From: Bathynomus jamesi
Taxonomy: Eukaryota; Arthropoda; Malacostraca; Isopoda; Cirolanidae
Length of the DNA stretch: 64,000 nucleotides
Direction: 5' to 3'
Assembly (NCBI GenBank): GCA_023014485.1
Contig: JAJOZX010000926.1
Coordinates: forward strand, 204,501-268,500
Positions 54,728 to 64,000 of this stretch are shown piece after piece. The position numbers and the translations under genes were made by a program. Position 1 is the stretch's first letter, and every line of letters starts with the position of its first letter. The notes under the pieces were generated by a model. It saw nothing but the letters and a program-made list of their open reading frames with translations, was not told where the DNA came from and made no database searches.

Positions 54728-55945
54728 CAGGGTGTCCCATAAGTCCGGCATCATAGGAGAAATTCATATTTTTCTATTTCTACAAACCATAATTCATATT
54801 TTTCTCTTTCGACAGGCCATAATGTCTGTGAGCAAGGAAGAACGAATCCAGATAATTCTACTCATAGGAAATCGGAGTCAAAGAGAGGCCGCTGCTGAAT
54901 TTAACAGACTGCATCCAGACCGCGAGCCAATAACACAGAGTTGTGTTAGCAGACTTGTTGCAAAGTTTAAGGAAACAGGATCCATAGAAGATAAACCACG
55001 CAGTGGACCTTCAAGGAGGTCCATTGACGATGATACAGCGACCGCTATCCTGGCTCATTTTAACAGAAGTCCCAATAAGTCTCTTCGGCGATTGTCCGCC
55101 GAGACAGGAGGTGTCGAAAAGTAGCATCCATCGCATTCTTCAGGCTCACAAATGGCATCCATATAAACTTCAGATCCTACAGAAATTAAGCGAAGATTTA
55201 TGATCCCGACCGGCGCCGGATGGAATTTTGTGAATGGGCTACGGAACAATATGCTCGGGATGCCAATTTCCCGTCCACCATTCTGTTCAGTGACGAGGCT
55301 GTTTTTTATGGAAATGGTGAGGTAAATCGACAGAACACCCGCTACTGGTCTCAATACAACCCTCACTGGTGTACCTCTTCAAAGGAACAAGGTGCATCTC
55401 GGGTGATGGTATGGTGTGGCATTTGGAAGGATCGCATCATAGGCCCCCTCTTTTTCGATGAACATGTCACTGGAGGCACCTACCTACGTACGCTCGAGGA
55501 AGAAGCATTTCCCAGTGTCTTGAACGAAGAAGGAAATTTCCCAACATGGTTCCAGCAAGACGGCGCTCCCGCACATTACAGCACCCAAGTAAGGGAATAC
55601 CTGTACCAACAATTCCCTGGTCATTGGATAGGACGTCGAGGGCCTGTGGAATGGCCATCTAGAAGCCCGGATCTCACGCCACTAGATTTTTATCTCTGGG
55701 GCCACTTGAAAGCGCTGGTATACGCAGAGAAAATTAGGAGTGTTGAACATTTGCGGTAGCGCATTATTGGGGCATGTAACACCATTACTCCTGACATCAT
55801 TCACCGTGCGCTTGCTGACTGTGTATCACGTCTGAATTTGTGTACTAAAAACAATGGTGGACATATTGAGCACGTTCTGTAAATAAAAGCTTTTGTTTTG
55901 CCTTTTATTATTATTTTTCCTATGATGCCAGACTTATGGGACACC

Positions 55946-55948
<3 letters not shown>
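54728..55948 (+). mobile_element. Mariner element (DD41D type), full-length but mutated
   Basis: Left CAGGGTGTCCCATAAGTCCG, right reversed CAGGGTGTCCCATAAGTCTG, continuing GCATCATAGGA, flanked by TA (54726-54727 and 55949-55950). The length of 1221 bp is close to full size. The right TA is the start of a TA microsatellite. Confidence 0.95.
54822..55882 (+). pseudogene. Mariner transposase (DD41D), three lesions
   Basis: Start at ATG 54822: MSVSKEERIQIILLIGNRSQ, SCVSRLVAKFKETGSIEDKP and RSGPSRRSID. A frameshift occurs near 55110 (then SKSSIHRILQAHKWHPYKLQ) and another near 55200. The catalytic part is open: LFSDEAVFYGNGEVNRQNTR (first Asp), FQQDGAPAHYS (second Asp) and [17 protein letters not shown] (third Asp, 41 residues after the second). 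A premature stop after SVEHLR (55757-55759) precedes the normal C-terminus IIGACNTITPDIIHRALADC, ending HIEHVL at 55882. All motifs are present, but two frameshifts and one stop inactivate it. Confidence 0.92.

Positions 55949-55950
<2 letters not shown>

Positions 55951-55994
<44 letters not shown>
55951..55994. repeat. (AT)n between two DNA transposons
   Basis: The AT tract separates the mariner from the Tc1-like element; both used TA within it as target. A second tract follows the Tc1-like element at 56943-56997. Confidence 0.9.
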
Positions 55995-55996
<2 letters not shown>

Positions 55997-56940
55997 CACA
56001 CCGGACAAAAAATTAGTCACCCCTAATAGCACCGATAGTAGGAAGTTCAAGGTCACACAGAGGGCGCTGATATAGCATTGGTAAGTGACAAGTAGCGGTG
56101 ACGTAGCACACAGGATCAGATCTGTTTCGTGAGGTGGTGAAGAACAAAGTGTGTGTTGGATATAGTCTGCAAAATGGGTCGTGAGGCAGACGTTACTCAG
56201 TGGCAAAAAGGAGCCATCGTGTTTGGCAGAGCCCACGGACACAAAATGTCTGAAGTAGCCCAATTTGTTGGTGTGTCAACGCGTACTGTCCAGCGAGTTT
56301 ACAAAGAGTGGTGTAGTTCGCAATCAACTGAAAATCGACGGCGTAACTGTGGCCGGAAAACAATTCTCGACAATAGGGACCGCCGCCATGTTTCTCGTCT
56401 AGTAACTGCAAATCGTTTTCAAACCAGAGAACAATTGCTCCAAGAAACCAATGAGGTTCTCCAGCGACCAATTTCCGAACGGACATTGCAACGAGAACTG
56501 CATGCGATGGACATCTGGAGCAGGGTACCACAGAAGAGGCCGCTGTTAACAGCAAGTCACAAATTGGCACGTTATAAATGGGCTCAAGAGGCACAAAAAC
56601 TGGACTGCGGCAGATTGGAAACGTGTAATTTGGTCCGATGAGTCCCGTTTTTGTTTGTTCTCCAATGATGGGAGGCGACGAGTACATCGCAGGTCCAATG
56701 AAGCCTTTAATCCTGAATGCGTCGAAGGTGTTGTTCAGGCTGGAGGTGGTTCCGTGATGTTCTGGGGATGTTTTTCGTACCAAGAAATGGGCCCTCTCGT
56801 TCCAGTGACGATGAATTTGAACCAGCAGGCGTACCTCCGCATACTAAACTCGCCGGATTCGTGCGGTTATCAAGGCCAGAGGCGCCGTCACACGTTATTA
56901 GGTACATTCTGAGAGGGGTGACTAATTTTTGTCCGGTGTG

Positions 56941-56942
<2 letters not shown>
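55995..56942 (+). mobile_element. Tc1-like element, C-terminal part deleted
   Basis: Left AGCACACCGGACAAAAAATT, right reversed AGCACACCGGACAAAAATTA, continuing AGTCACCCCT, flanked by TA inside AT tracts. At 948 bp it is shorter than the usual 1.3-1.7 kb for Tc1 elements, due to an internal deletion near the 3-prime end. Confidence 0.92.
56174..56912 (+). pseudogene. Tc1-like transposase, frameshifted and truncated
   Basis: ATG 56174: MGREADVTQWQKGAIVFGRA, then KMSEVAQFVGVSTRTVQRVY (paired-like helix-turn-helix), NCGRKTILDNRDRRHVSRLV (GRK linker), FQTREQLLQETNEVLQRPIS, ERTLQRELHAMDIWSRVPQK. A frameshift occurs near 56590, then VIWSDESRFCLFSNDGRRRV (first catalytic Asp) and GGGSVMFWGCFSYQEMGPLV. 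The frame ends RRHTLLGTF, lacking the second Asp and the final Glu (DD34E part). Inactive. Confidence 0.9.
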
Positions 56943-57000
<58 letters not shown>

Positions 57001-57029
57001 GATGAAGACCAAGGTGATTGCATAAAACA

Positions 57030-57100
57030 TTTATTCCAGTAGGACGTTTCGAATCTAACTAGATTCATCATCAGCTAATCTGAAAACGAGAGTATAAATA
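57030..57100 (-). other. Hammerhead-ribozyme-like motif, Penelope-type
   Basis: The reverse strand at 57074-57045 reads CTGATGATGAATCTAGTTAG then ATTCGAAACG. CTGATGA is the conserved core, GAATCTA/TAGATTC is a 7-bp helix (stem II position), and GAAA follows directly. This is the best of five related motifs in the window. Downstream AATAAATGTTTTATGCAATC looks like a retroelement junction. The partner strand for stem III and the cleavage trinucleotide could not be placed with confidence. Confidence 0.5.
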
Positions 57101-57629
57101 ATTACATAAAAGCAGTAAAAAAAATCCAAACGAAGTTCTAAAATAAATGTCACAAACGGAGCGAAACTCACCGCGTGGTTCACGAGACGAAGAAAATTTT
57201 CTAATCTCGAGTGGACGAATTACGAATGAAAAACAAGTTACGCCCACTGTTTATAATAAAATGGACAATTACCAATTTAATGTAATAATACTCCCTTTTC
57301 GGGTTAGTTTAATTACGAATAATTTAACGTACCGAGTTTTTTACTCAAAAGTAGTTAGATACGCGAGGATATTGCCGTAAATAGGAAGATTTTAAACGGA
57401 ATAAAATACATAATGAATATTTTATGCGGTAGACGATTTGATAAAAATAAATTCATTCATAAATTAAAAATGTTAACGTGCGAAATACCAAATACATTAA
57501 ACAAATTCAACTACATAAAAACTACTCAATTCATATAATAATTTCGATATATATAAGTCATGCATATATCGTACGAATGTGTTATATATATATATATATA
57601 TTATAATTATATATACACACTTTAGGTGA

Positions 57630-59020
57630 GTTTGAACGAAGGTTCAGAATCGACCTGCGGTCGACCCCTCTGCAGCATCCCGCCTCATTTACGGGATTTG
57701 GTGAAGAAGGGAATTGCTGTCTCATCTCCTCCTGCCCTCGTAGCCAGCCACGCATGGCTGGTCAGGGACTTTGCGCAGGAATCTGTCCAACTGGTTCTTG
57801 AAGTTATTTAGGTCGGTGTGCTGGAGATTCCTCACTTCCTTTGGTAGGACATTGAAAAGTTTTGGGTCTCGTATTCTGAGGGTATTTTCCAGCCTCATTT
57901 TCGTGGCCCCTCGTCCCACCGCTGTTGGGACCGTAGAAAATCTGCCTCTTCTCTCATTCCAGTTTGTTTCTGTTTCATTTCTAAGATTAGTGGCAGAGCC
58001 CTCAAGTATTTTCCAAGTGTATATTACTGTGTACCGCTCGCGCGTTCTTTCGAGAGAGTAGAGTTCCAGGGATTGTAATCGAGACCAGTAGTTTTCACCT
58101 TCCGTTTCCTCTATCTTAGACGTAAAAGTCCTTTGTATAGCTTCAATGTTCGCAATGTCTCGTTTTCTGTGTGGGCTTGTGAGTACTGAGGAATAGTCAA
58201 TTATTGGTAGGACTAGACCAGTGGTGGCCAACCATTTTTTGATGCGTGCCATTTTTAGGTTAGGTTTAATTCGGATGCGCCAAAAAAAAATTTGTGAAAA
58301 AATTACAAATAAAATATAATATAATATTTACCTTAAATAGAAATATAATGTGAAAAATATTTACCTTAATGAGATTACATCTTAACTGCTTAACTACATC
58401 TTAACTGCTTAAATCTTTGATTTTTAATATTTAGTGTTAGAAGTGAAAATTTAGCACAATTCATACTAGACCTCGATGCGCCACTTCAAAGTACTTGATG
58501 CGCCACCTTTGGCGCAATGCGCCGCGGTTGGCCACCACTGGACTACTCTTCCATAATTTGAGCATGATGTTTGCTTTTCTGCTGCGGAAGCTCCTCCAGA
58601 TGATTCCCATTATTTTTCTAGCCGTTGTAATTTTGATTTTATAGTGCTCTCTGAATTCTGCATCCGACGACATTATTACTCCAAGATCCCTGACTTGTGG
58701 ATTTGGTGTTATGTGTTTGGTTCGCATAGTTTTGTACCCTTTTTTCTGTAGCTCCTTGTTATTACCATATCTTAGAAGTTGGAATTTTTCTTCGTTGAAC
58801 TTCATATTGTTGTCTTCTGCCCACTGGAATAATGTTTCAATGTCGTTTTGTAATTTTCTTATGTCACCTTCGTTCAATATTTCCTTACATATCTTTGTGT
58901 CATCTGCGAAACATGATACACTACTGTCCTTAATATCTGCATCAATATCTGCAATCATTATTATGAACAGCAAGGGAGCTAATGCTGTCCCTTGTGGGAC
59001 AGAACTCATGACTTCCGATT
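57630..59020 (-). pseudogene. LINE family A copy, split by a hAT MITE
   Basis: Minus strand from 59020: VKSEVMSSVPQGTALAPLLF (motif B), CFADDTKICKEILNEGDIRK (motif C), MKFNEEKFQLLRYGNNKELQ, TPNPQVRDLGVIMSSDAEFR and SRKANIMLKLWKS, then the MITE at 58219-58540. It resumes LVLPIIDYSSVLTSPHRKRD, LQSLELYSLERTRERYTVIY, VPTAVGRGATKMRLENTLRI and FRKVPDQPCVAGYEGRRR with a stop near 57722. The tail runs to about 57630. The coding sequence is open apart from the insertion, so this copy is relatively young, but it lacks everything 5-prime of motif B. Confidence 0.88.
58219..58540. mobile_element. hAT MITE, CAGTGGTGGCCAACC ends
   Basis: Left CAGTGGTGGCCAACCATTTT, right reversed CAGTGGTGGCCAACCGCGGC. The flanking 8-mers GACTAGAC and GACTACTC (58211-58218 and 58541-58548) match at 6 of 8. 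The host LINE reads through when it is removed (compare 45220-45240). GATGCGCCA-type subterminal words are present. Confidence 0.85.
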
Positions 59021-59023
59021 TAA

Positions 59024-59026
<3 letters not shown>

Positions 59027-59109
<83 letters not shown>

Positions 59110-59120
59110 TGTGTGTGTGT
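59027..59120. repeat. (AT)n(GT)n microsatellite at the LINE 5-prime boundary
   Basis: Starts right where the LINE coding sequence stops, with an AT tract to about 59091, then GT to 59120. Unique AT-rich DNA to 59600 follows, without a supported gene. Confidence 0.9.
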
Positions 59121-59613
59121 GTACAGAGAGAGTATATAAAGAATATATATATACAAAATAAATATGGAAACCATATAGAGGTATAAACATAATAAAATAA
59201 ACATTTTACGACAATACAAACGTTTACAATATTAGAAGTCGTTAGTCGGTATACTACAAAAGAAATTAATTTAAGGCAGTAAACATAATTAAGGAATACG
59301 AAATCAGGGGGCATTAAAAAAAGCCGAACAATGGTATAAAACTACATATATAAAATACAGTTTCGGGCACATTAAATACTTGTCTAATGAGATACGGAAG
59401 TGCGAGCGTGAAGGGAAATACGAGCGTGGAAAATCACGAAGTGTAGTTGGTGGATAGATAATTAATGAGACGATAAAGTTTCTGAAATAGACAAATGGCA
59501 AAATTAAAACAGTCGAAAGAAAAAAATCAAACTGTTGAAAGCGAACTTGAGTGAGAACAAAAAGGATATTCTGTCTATAATCTACCTATAATAATAAAAG
59601 GACGTGTGTGTGT

Positions 59614-59691
59614 GTGTGTTCCAGCCATAACTCCAAAATGGAAGCAGTTACAGTGTGTTCCAGCCATAACTCCAAAATGGAAGCAGTTACA
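59614..59691. repeat. Two 39-bp direct repeats
   Basis: Unit starting GTGTGTTCCAGCCATAACTC and ending GAAGCAGTTACA, present twice head to tail (59614-59652 and 59653-59691), next to a GT tract. Probably the end of an unidentified repeat element. Confidence 0.85.
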
Positions 59692-59759
59692 AACATGAAA
59701 CTTCACACACACATATTGATTAGGTCCCGAGGTTGTGCACCTGGGTGTTAATAAATTAA

Positions 59760-60900
59760 TAGGGGTGCACCGGATATGACATCCGGCTGGATATTGCGAA
59801 ATATCCTGTATCTGGCAGGATATGGGTCATATCCGGCCGGATATGCCGGATATAGGCCAAGACATTAGAAAATTAACACCTGTATGAAAATCTGCCATAA
59901 TATGAGAACACATTACAAATAATATTTTATATACAAAAAAAATGGAAAGCCCTCCAGGGCCCACCCCTAAACCAGTCCAGCAACACTTTTTATATTAAAT
60001 CAACACAATACTGATGATAAGAATAAATAAAATATCTGTCCATGCTTAACGATTCCAGTTCTATTGATATAATCAGAGCTTTTTATAAAAATGTCTAGGC
60101 GTTAAATTTGTTAAAAAGAGTAAAATATTGCTAGAGCCCTGCACTTGCTTTCCATTCTTTTTTCTCTTTTTTTTCCTTTATTTTCAAAACAATACAAAAC
60201 ATTACAAGCTTGACAAATGTAAAACAATACATTGAATACAATATAAAGTGCCTGGAATGAAATCAATGAATGGAGGGCAGTATTGTGTAGGTCAGATGCC
60301 GCCATTCAGCCTGGAGGTCTTCAGAATAAAAAAAACTCAACAACAGTGATTTAGAACTTTTTTCCGTTGTGGTGCAGAAACAAGAGCATTTCTCCTCTTT
60401 TAGGCAATATTCGGGATCGCCTTGCTTCATAGATGTTTCCATATTCAGAAAACATTCTCTCTGAAAATACGGAGGATGCGGGTATGCAGAGAAGCTTTGA
60501 AACAATAGTTTTAAGGAGAGGAAATCCGTCCTCCTGCTTCCAAATTTGAACTGGACAGCGTTTCGTATCTACAAGAGGTTCAGATGCATATCGGTCTAAC
60601 TCCCCTGCAATCAGTAGAACAGGAGCAGTCTTTTTTTCAACCTTTCTTCTCTTGTAACTTACTTCCCCAGATTGCACTCCTTTTGTGATCTCCATAAAAC
60701 ACGCTTCAAGAATGTCCTCTTCGTCTTTCCTCTTTCGCATAGGAGAATTAGAATTTGAGCTTCTTTCGCTTCCACTTTCATTTTCATTAGAATCATTACC
60801 GCCTTCGTCATTTTCAATACCTATGACTTCTTCAATCAGCCAGGATTTAGCCTGCTCTTTTTGATCTTGTAAAGAAAGATAACTTATACCGCGGATCTAT
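59760..60900 (-). mobile_element. hAT fragment, TAGGGGTGCACCGGATAT end
   Basis: The left end TAGGGGTGCACCGGATATGA is followed by an array of GGATAT / ATATCC words to about 59850. The C-terminal part of a hAT transposase lies further in on the minus strand. The right end was not found, so the element is truncated near 60900. Its end resembles that of the 117-bp MITEs (TAGTGGTGCACCGATTAATC). Confidence 0.75.
60351..60840 (-). pseudogene. hAT transposase C-terminal dimerisation domain
   Basis: The minus-strand frame from 60740 reads MRKRKDEEDILEACFMEITK, VSYKRRKVEKK, PVQIWKQEDGFPLLKTIVSK, LLCIPASSVFSERMFSEYGN and IYEARRSRILPKRGEMLLFL HHN. This is the canonical hATC domain (W-x(n)-P-L, IPASSxxSERxFS, RxRLxPxxxxxLLFLxxN). 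The preceding acidic Glu/Asp/Ser segment (60760-60840) is the usual linker. The RNase-H core and BED finger are missing. Confidence 0.85.
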
Positions 60901-61077
60901 TGCAGTCGCAGTCACATAAGCCCTGTTTTTTCATTATGTTCAAAGACTTCCCATCATTACTCTCCGACAAGAAACGCGCTCGAAGAGAAGTCAGGAGTTC
61001 TCTCTTTGTCGTTAGTAGCATGGGCGCAAAATGGGAGAGTGCAGAGATGTTGCAGAGATAATGATCAATGTTGCAAA

Positions 61078-61140
61078 GGGGAGGGGGTATGCAATGAAGG
61101 GGGTGAGAGGGGAGGGGAGGGGTCTTCGGGGGGAGAAGGG
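61078..61140 (+). other. G-rich tract, potential G-quadruplex
   Basis: Runs of four or more G: GGGGAGGGGG, GGGGG, GGGGAGGGGAGGGG and GGGGGG within about 62 bp, with loops of 1 to 11 bases. A purine-rich region with two imperfect copies of CCCCCAAAGGG and CTTAACCTAAG follows to 61290. No gene. Confidence 0.7.
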
Positions 61141-61360
61141 AGGATGACCTCCCCCCAAAGGGGTAGCCTTAACCTAAGAGAGGAAGAGAAAGGAGAGACG
61201 GAGGAGGTCTTTGGGGGAGAAGCTGGGATGTCCTCACTCCCCCAAAGGGAAACCTAACCTAAGTCTTAACCTAAGAAGGAAGGAGAGAGATCTTTATTCC
61301 GTCGAAGTTCGCATCATTATGCTCCTTCTGAAGCCGAGCAGGCCTTATATAGAGGTAGGT

Positions 61361-61590
61361 TGAGTTGCCAGATATCACTTTTTATTTTAATTGTTCAGGT
61401 GTACATTAATAGGGTGAGTTGCTAGATACCACCATTTATTTTATTTACATGTTACCAAATAGTTTTAATTGTTCAGGTATACATTATTAGGGTGAGTTGT
61501 TAGATATCACCATTTATTTTAATTTTTATTTATATTATGGAGTTGCTAAATACCACCATTTATTTTAATTTTTTATTTATATGAGGATGT
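61361..61590. repeat. Degenerate tandem repeat, four units
   Basis: Units starting near 61362, 61415, 61493 and 61549 share GAGTTGCTAGATACCACCAT and TTATTTTAATT, and the first and third also TGTTCAGGTATACATTA. A fifth related piece is at 63347-63372. Confidence 0.75.
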
Positions 61591-61816
61591 CGTAACCATG
61601 AAATTGGCATGCAGAAATCTTTTGTAAAATAAGAGTAGAAATTTTAGTTCTGAGGTTATATTTTTTAGATCTCTAAAAGCCAAGCGTTTTGGGTTATGAA
61701 TATTCATAAAGGAATAAATCAAAGATGTTTCCGATTGTAGAACGGTCGTTCGATTTTAATTTGTTGTTCTCATGGGAAGAGAAAACCCAAACTGCTTGGC
61801 CGCGGAGGTTTATAAC

Positions 61817-61933
61817 TAGTGGTGCACCGATTAATCGGTATCGGCACCTGGCATGCCGATATTAGGAAAATACCTTGCATGGCCGATTAATCGGCATGAA
61901 AGGTGCCGATACCGATTAATCGGTGCACCACTA
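61817..61933. mobile_element. 117-bp palindromic hAT MITE, copy 2
   Basis: Same length and ends as 7550-7666 (TAGTGGTGCACCGATTAATC), differing at only a few bases. An exact 8-bp duplication TTTATAAC flanks it (61809-61816 and 61934-61941). Confidence 0.95.
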
Positions 61934-61941
61934 TTTATAAC

Positions 61942-63360
61942 CAAACGATCCAGATGTAAAATGGTTAGTTTCTCTTTCGCTTGGTGGTGCGATTTTTGTA
62001 AGCCAAGTTCGAATCCACTTGCTAAATTTAACCATGACATGGGTCAGAAAATTGGGAGATCAGGTGGCTTCGAATCTATTAACTATATTTAAATGTATTT
62101 TTGGGAAGGAAGGGTCTATACTCGGAAGTCAGGTCCAGCTCCAATCAGGGGCACAATGATCCTGGGAAAACTTAGTGAAGATGCTTTTTCCTTTCCTTAT
62201 GTATGGGTAATCGCCTTCCGGGGAACGGCCTTGAGAGAAACAAATAGTTTGATAGGCTTTCAGAACATTAGAAGGCGGGGTCCTTAACAATTGTAAGGTA
62301 AAATTAAAATTGTTAAGTCAGTTGTGGTTCGTCCTCCTGAAGTTAACTGTGGCTTAAATACCTTGGTAAAGACTTGTGATGAAATAACAAAATTTAGAAG
62401 TTAAATTTGAACTGTCTCATGACTGTACTTAAAAATTTGCATTTCATTCGTTTACGCGAGTTTGGTTACAATAACTTTTTGTTAGCGACCAGAAAAGAGA
62501 ACTTAGTTCGAAGACCTTAACTAATGTTAGTCAACGGACTAAACATTTGGTGAATTTTAAATTAATTTAATTTGGTTCAAATTAAATGTTAAACGGTACG
62601 TCTGTGCCGTAGTTTGCATGACCCGTCAATTGGGTTCAGGAAGGAAGTCACGTTATTTGGCGGACTTTCGTTTTGTTTTGTGCGGGCAACAAATCTGCGG
62701 TCATTTCGCAGCACAACTGAGAATAGTTGCCACCTGTACTGTAAGTAAAGAATTTCTTCAGTTTTCTTCGTCGATTTCGACAACTTCATGTATTGTTACT
62801 TGTTTTGTAACGCAAATGAAAAGCCCCTCTGTATAAATGATTTTAAAATTCAGATAACTGAACTTTTTCTTTGAATTTATAATTGGATTTTATTGTACGA
62901 AAAATTGGTAATTTTACTTCAGACTAATTCTCTAAATTCATGTACTAATTTGAGTGAAATTTAATAAACTTTACAAAAGGGCGTGTGTTGTTTTTAGCTA
63001 CCTTGCAATAGGCTTCTCTTGTAAGCTGAGGGTCAATTAACATTCAAAGTAGGCTTTCAGTAAGCCGAAGGAACTTACGCCTATCAATTTAAAGGGCCAT
63101 CCGTCTGGATAGGCCGAGTCATCCTGAACGAAAAGAACACGCGCGTAAGAAATAATTTGAAATAGAATTAAAGGTTGGCGCACCACGTAAAGGGTGTCAG
63201 TGAAGTGAATTAACATAATTAAAAGGGTGTACAGCACCGTAAGTAAATAAAAGGGTTGTGCCCGACATAAATGGTGTCAGAAGTTGCAATAGAAATAAAG
63301 GTGCGCAGAACATAAATAAAAGAGTTGCGCTCAACATGAGGATAGTTGTCAGCTATCACC
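61942..63360. other. No supported gene
   Basis: Moderately AT-rich unique sequence. Words such as AGGGTGTCAG / GGTGTCAGAAG and GGTGCGCA / GTTGCGC recur around 63180-63350, and a CTGAAGTTAACTG region is at 62335, but no reading frame shows a recognisable domain. Confidence 0.5.
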
Positions 63361-63368
63361 ATTTATTT

Positions 63369-63897
63369 TAATTCACACGAGTAGCCGTTTTTAAAAGCAA
63401 GCGCAACTTTTCCTTAATGTTATTCAGAAAAAAAAACTCAATAGACAATTGGCAAAAACAAGTCGTTCCATTATCATATCTCTTAGATTAATATTCAATT
63501 TACCATTCGTTTTCACTGAAACCTTAGAATGTATACCGTCTATTTACTTTCGACAATCCTTTCTTCTCCGAGCTAAATAAAACACCATTACAGCATTCTG
63601 TTTATTCAGACGAAGAAATATACATTGGAATGATAAAAGAAAAAAAAAAAAAATATAAGATATACGAAACGTATAGTCGTCAATACGTTAAATATAGTGA
63701 AAATAAATACACACACTTTTTAATTCACACGAGTTACCGTTTTTAAAAGAAAATGAACTTTCTCCTTAAAATGGTTCAGAAAGAGTTAATTATTAAAACG
63801 AAACCTGATATTAACTCTGTCTATTTAATTATGACAATCCTTTCTTGCGATTGAAAAACAAATTGCATCAGAAAAAATAATATTACACACCTTTTTA

Positions 63898-63949
<52 letters not shown>

Positions 63950-64000
63950 TAAAACAATAATTATTTAAATGTCGCTCTATTTACTTTTGACAAGCCTTTA
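63369..64000. repeat. Local tandem duplication, about 350-bp unit, with (AT)n
   Basis: TAATTCACACGAGTAGCCGT (63369) recurs as TTAATTCACACGAGTTACCG (63720). Following blocks CCGTTTTTAAAAG, GTCTATTTA and GACAATCCTTTCTT also recur in order, and a third TCTATTTACTTTTGACAAGC occurs at the window end. An AT tract spans 63903-63947. The array probably continues beyond the window. Confidence 0.7.

Noticed and set aside
58711..59139. 142-residue plus-strand frame
   Set aside because: Antisense of the LINE reverse transcriptase plus translation of AT/GT repeats.

Overview
This window is AT-rich metazoan nuclear DNA, almost entirely transposon-derived. It carries dense microsatellites, several non-LTR retrotransposon (LINE) families, tRNA- and 5S-derived SINEs, mariner/Tc1 elements and many hAT-type elements. 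TTAGG-like motifs, the mariner and LINE types and the long AT/GT microsatellites suggest an arthropod, perhaps a crustacean. That placement is inference only. No bacterial, organellar or CRISPR features were seen.

0-20 kb is a TE nest. It holds a deleted mariner (1065-2006), a rearranged LINE (2.8-3.9 kb), a foldback (4.2 kb), SINE and LINE tails, and a hAT with a BED-finger remnant (6520-7421). A LINE tail is split by a 117-bp MITE and by a 3.3-kb element with a decayed transposase (7691-10976). A second, long-TIR element (12030-15758) contains two MITEs. A nested mariner (17125-18033) and a hAT (19104-20060) follow. 20-30 kb is nearly gene-free AT-rich DNA with microsatellites, hairpins, SINE pieces and one unidentified ORF (22507-22734).

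30-47 kb holds two small hATs, two LINE families, a 5S-derived SINE, a promoter-like CRE/GC-box/TATA cluster (35.56 kb) and the most interesting structure. A LINE is split by a 7.2-kb long-TIR element (36806-44032). A second related element (36817-39285, 9-bp TSD, nearly intact transposase) sits in its left TIR. The outer element was further hit by a complete mariner with an intact 356-aa DD41D transposase (40722-42092) and by a hAT MITE (43000-43648). A LINE-in-LINE insertion follows at 44.2-47 kb.

48-52 kb contains the only cellular gene candidate: minus-strand, splice-site-bounded, phase-compatible exon candidates (51229-51396 with a membrane segment, 49990-50057, 49704-49945, 48094-48279). 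They suggest the membrane anchor and alternative cytoplasmic tails of a single-pass membrane protein that I could not identify. 52-64 kb is again TE-rich: LINE copies, a broken DD41D mariner, a deleted Tc1-like element, hAT fragments, a second copy of the 117-bp MITE, a G-rich tract and local duplications.

The elements do not work together as a pathway. The value of the window is the nesting order, which exact target-site duplications make readable, and a poorly classified group of hAT-like RNase-H-fold transposases represented by three long-TIR elements, with a possible fourth relative.
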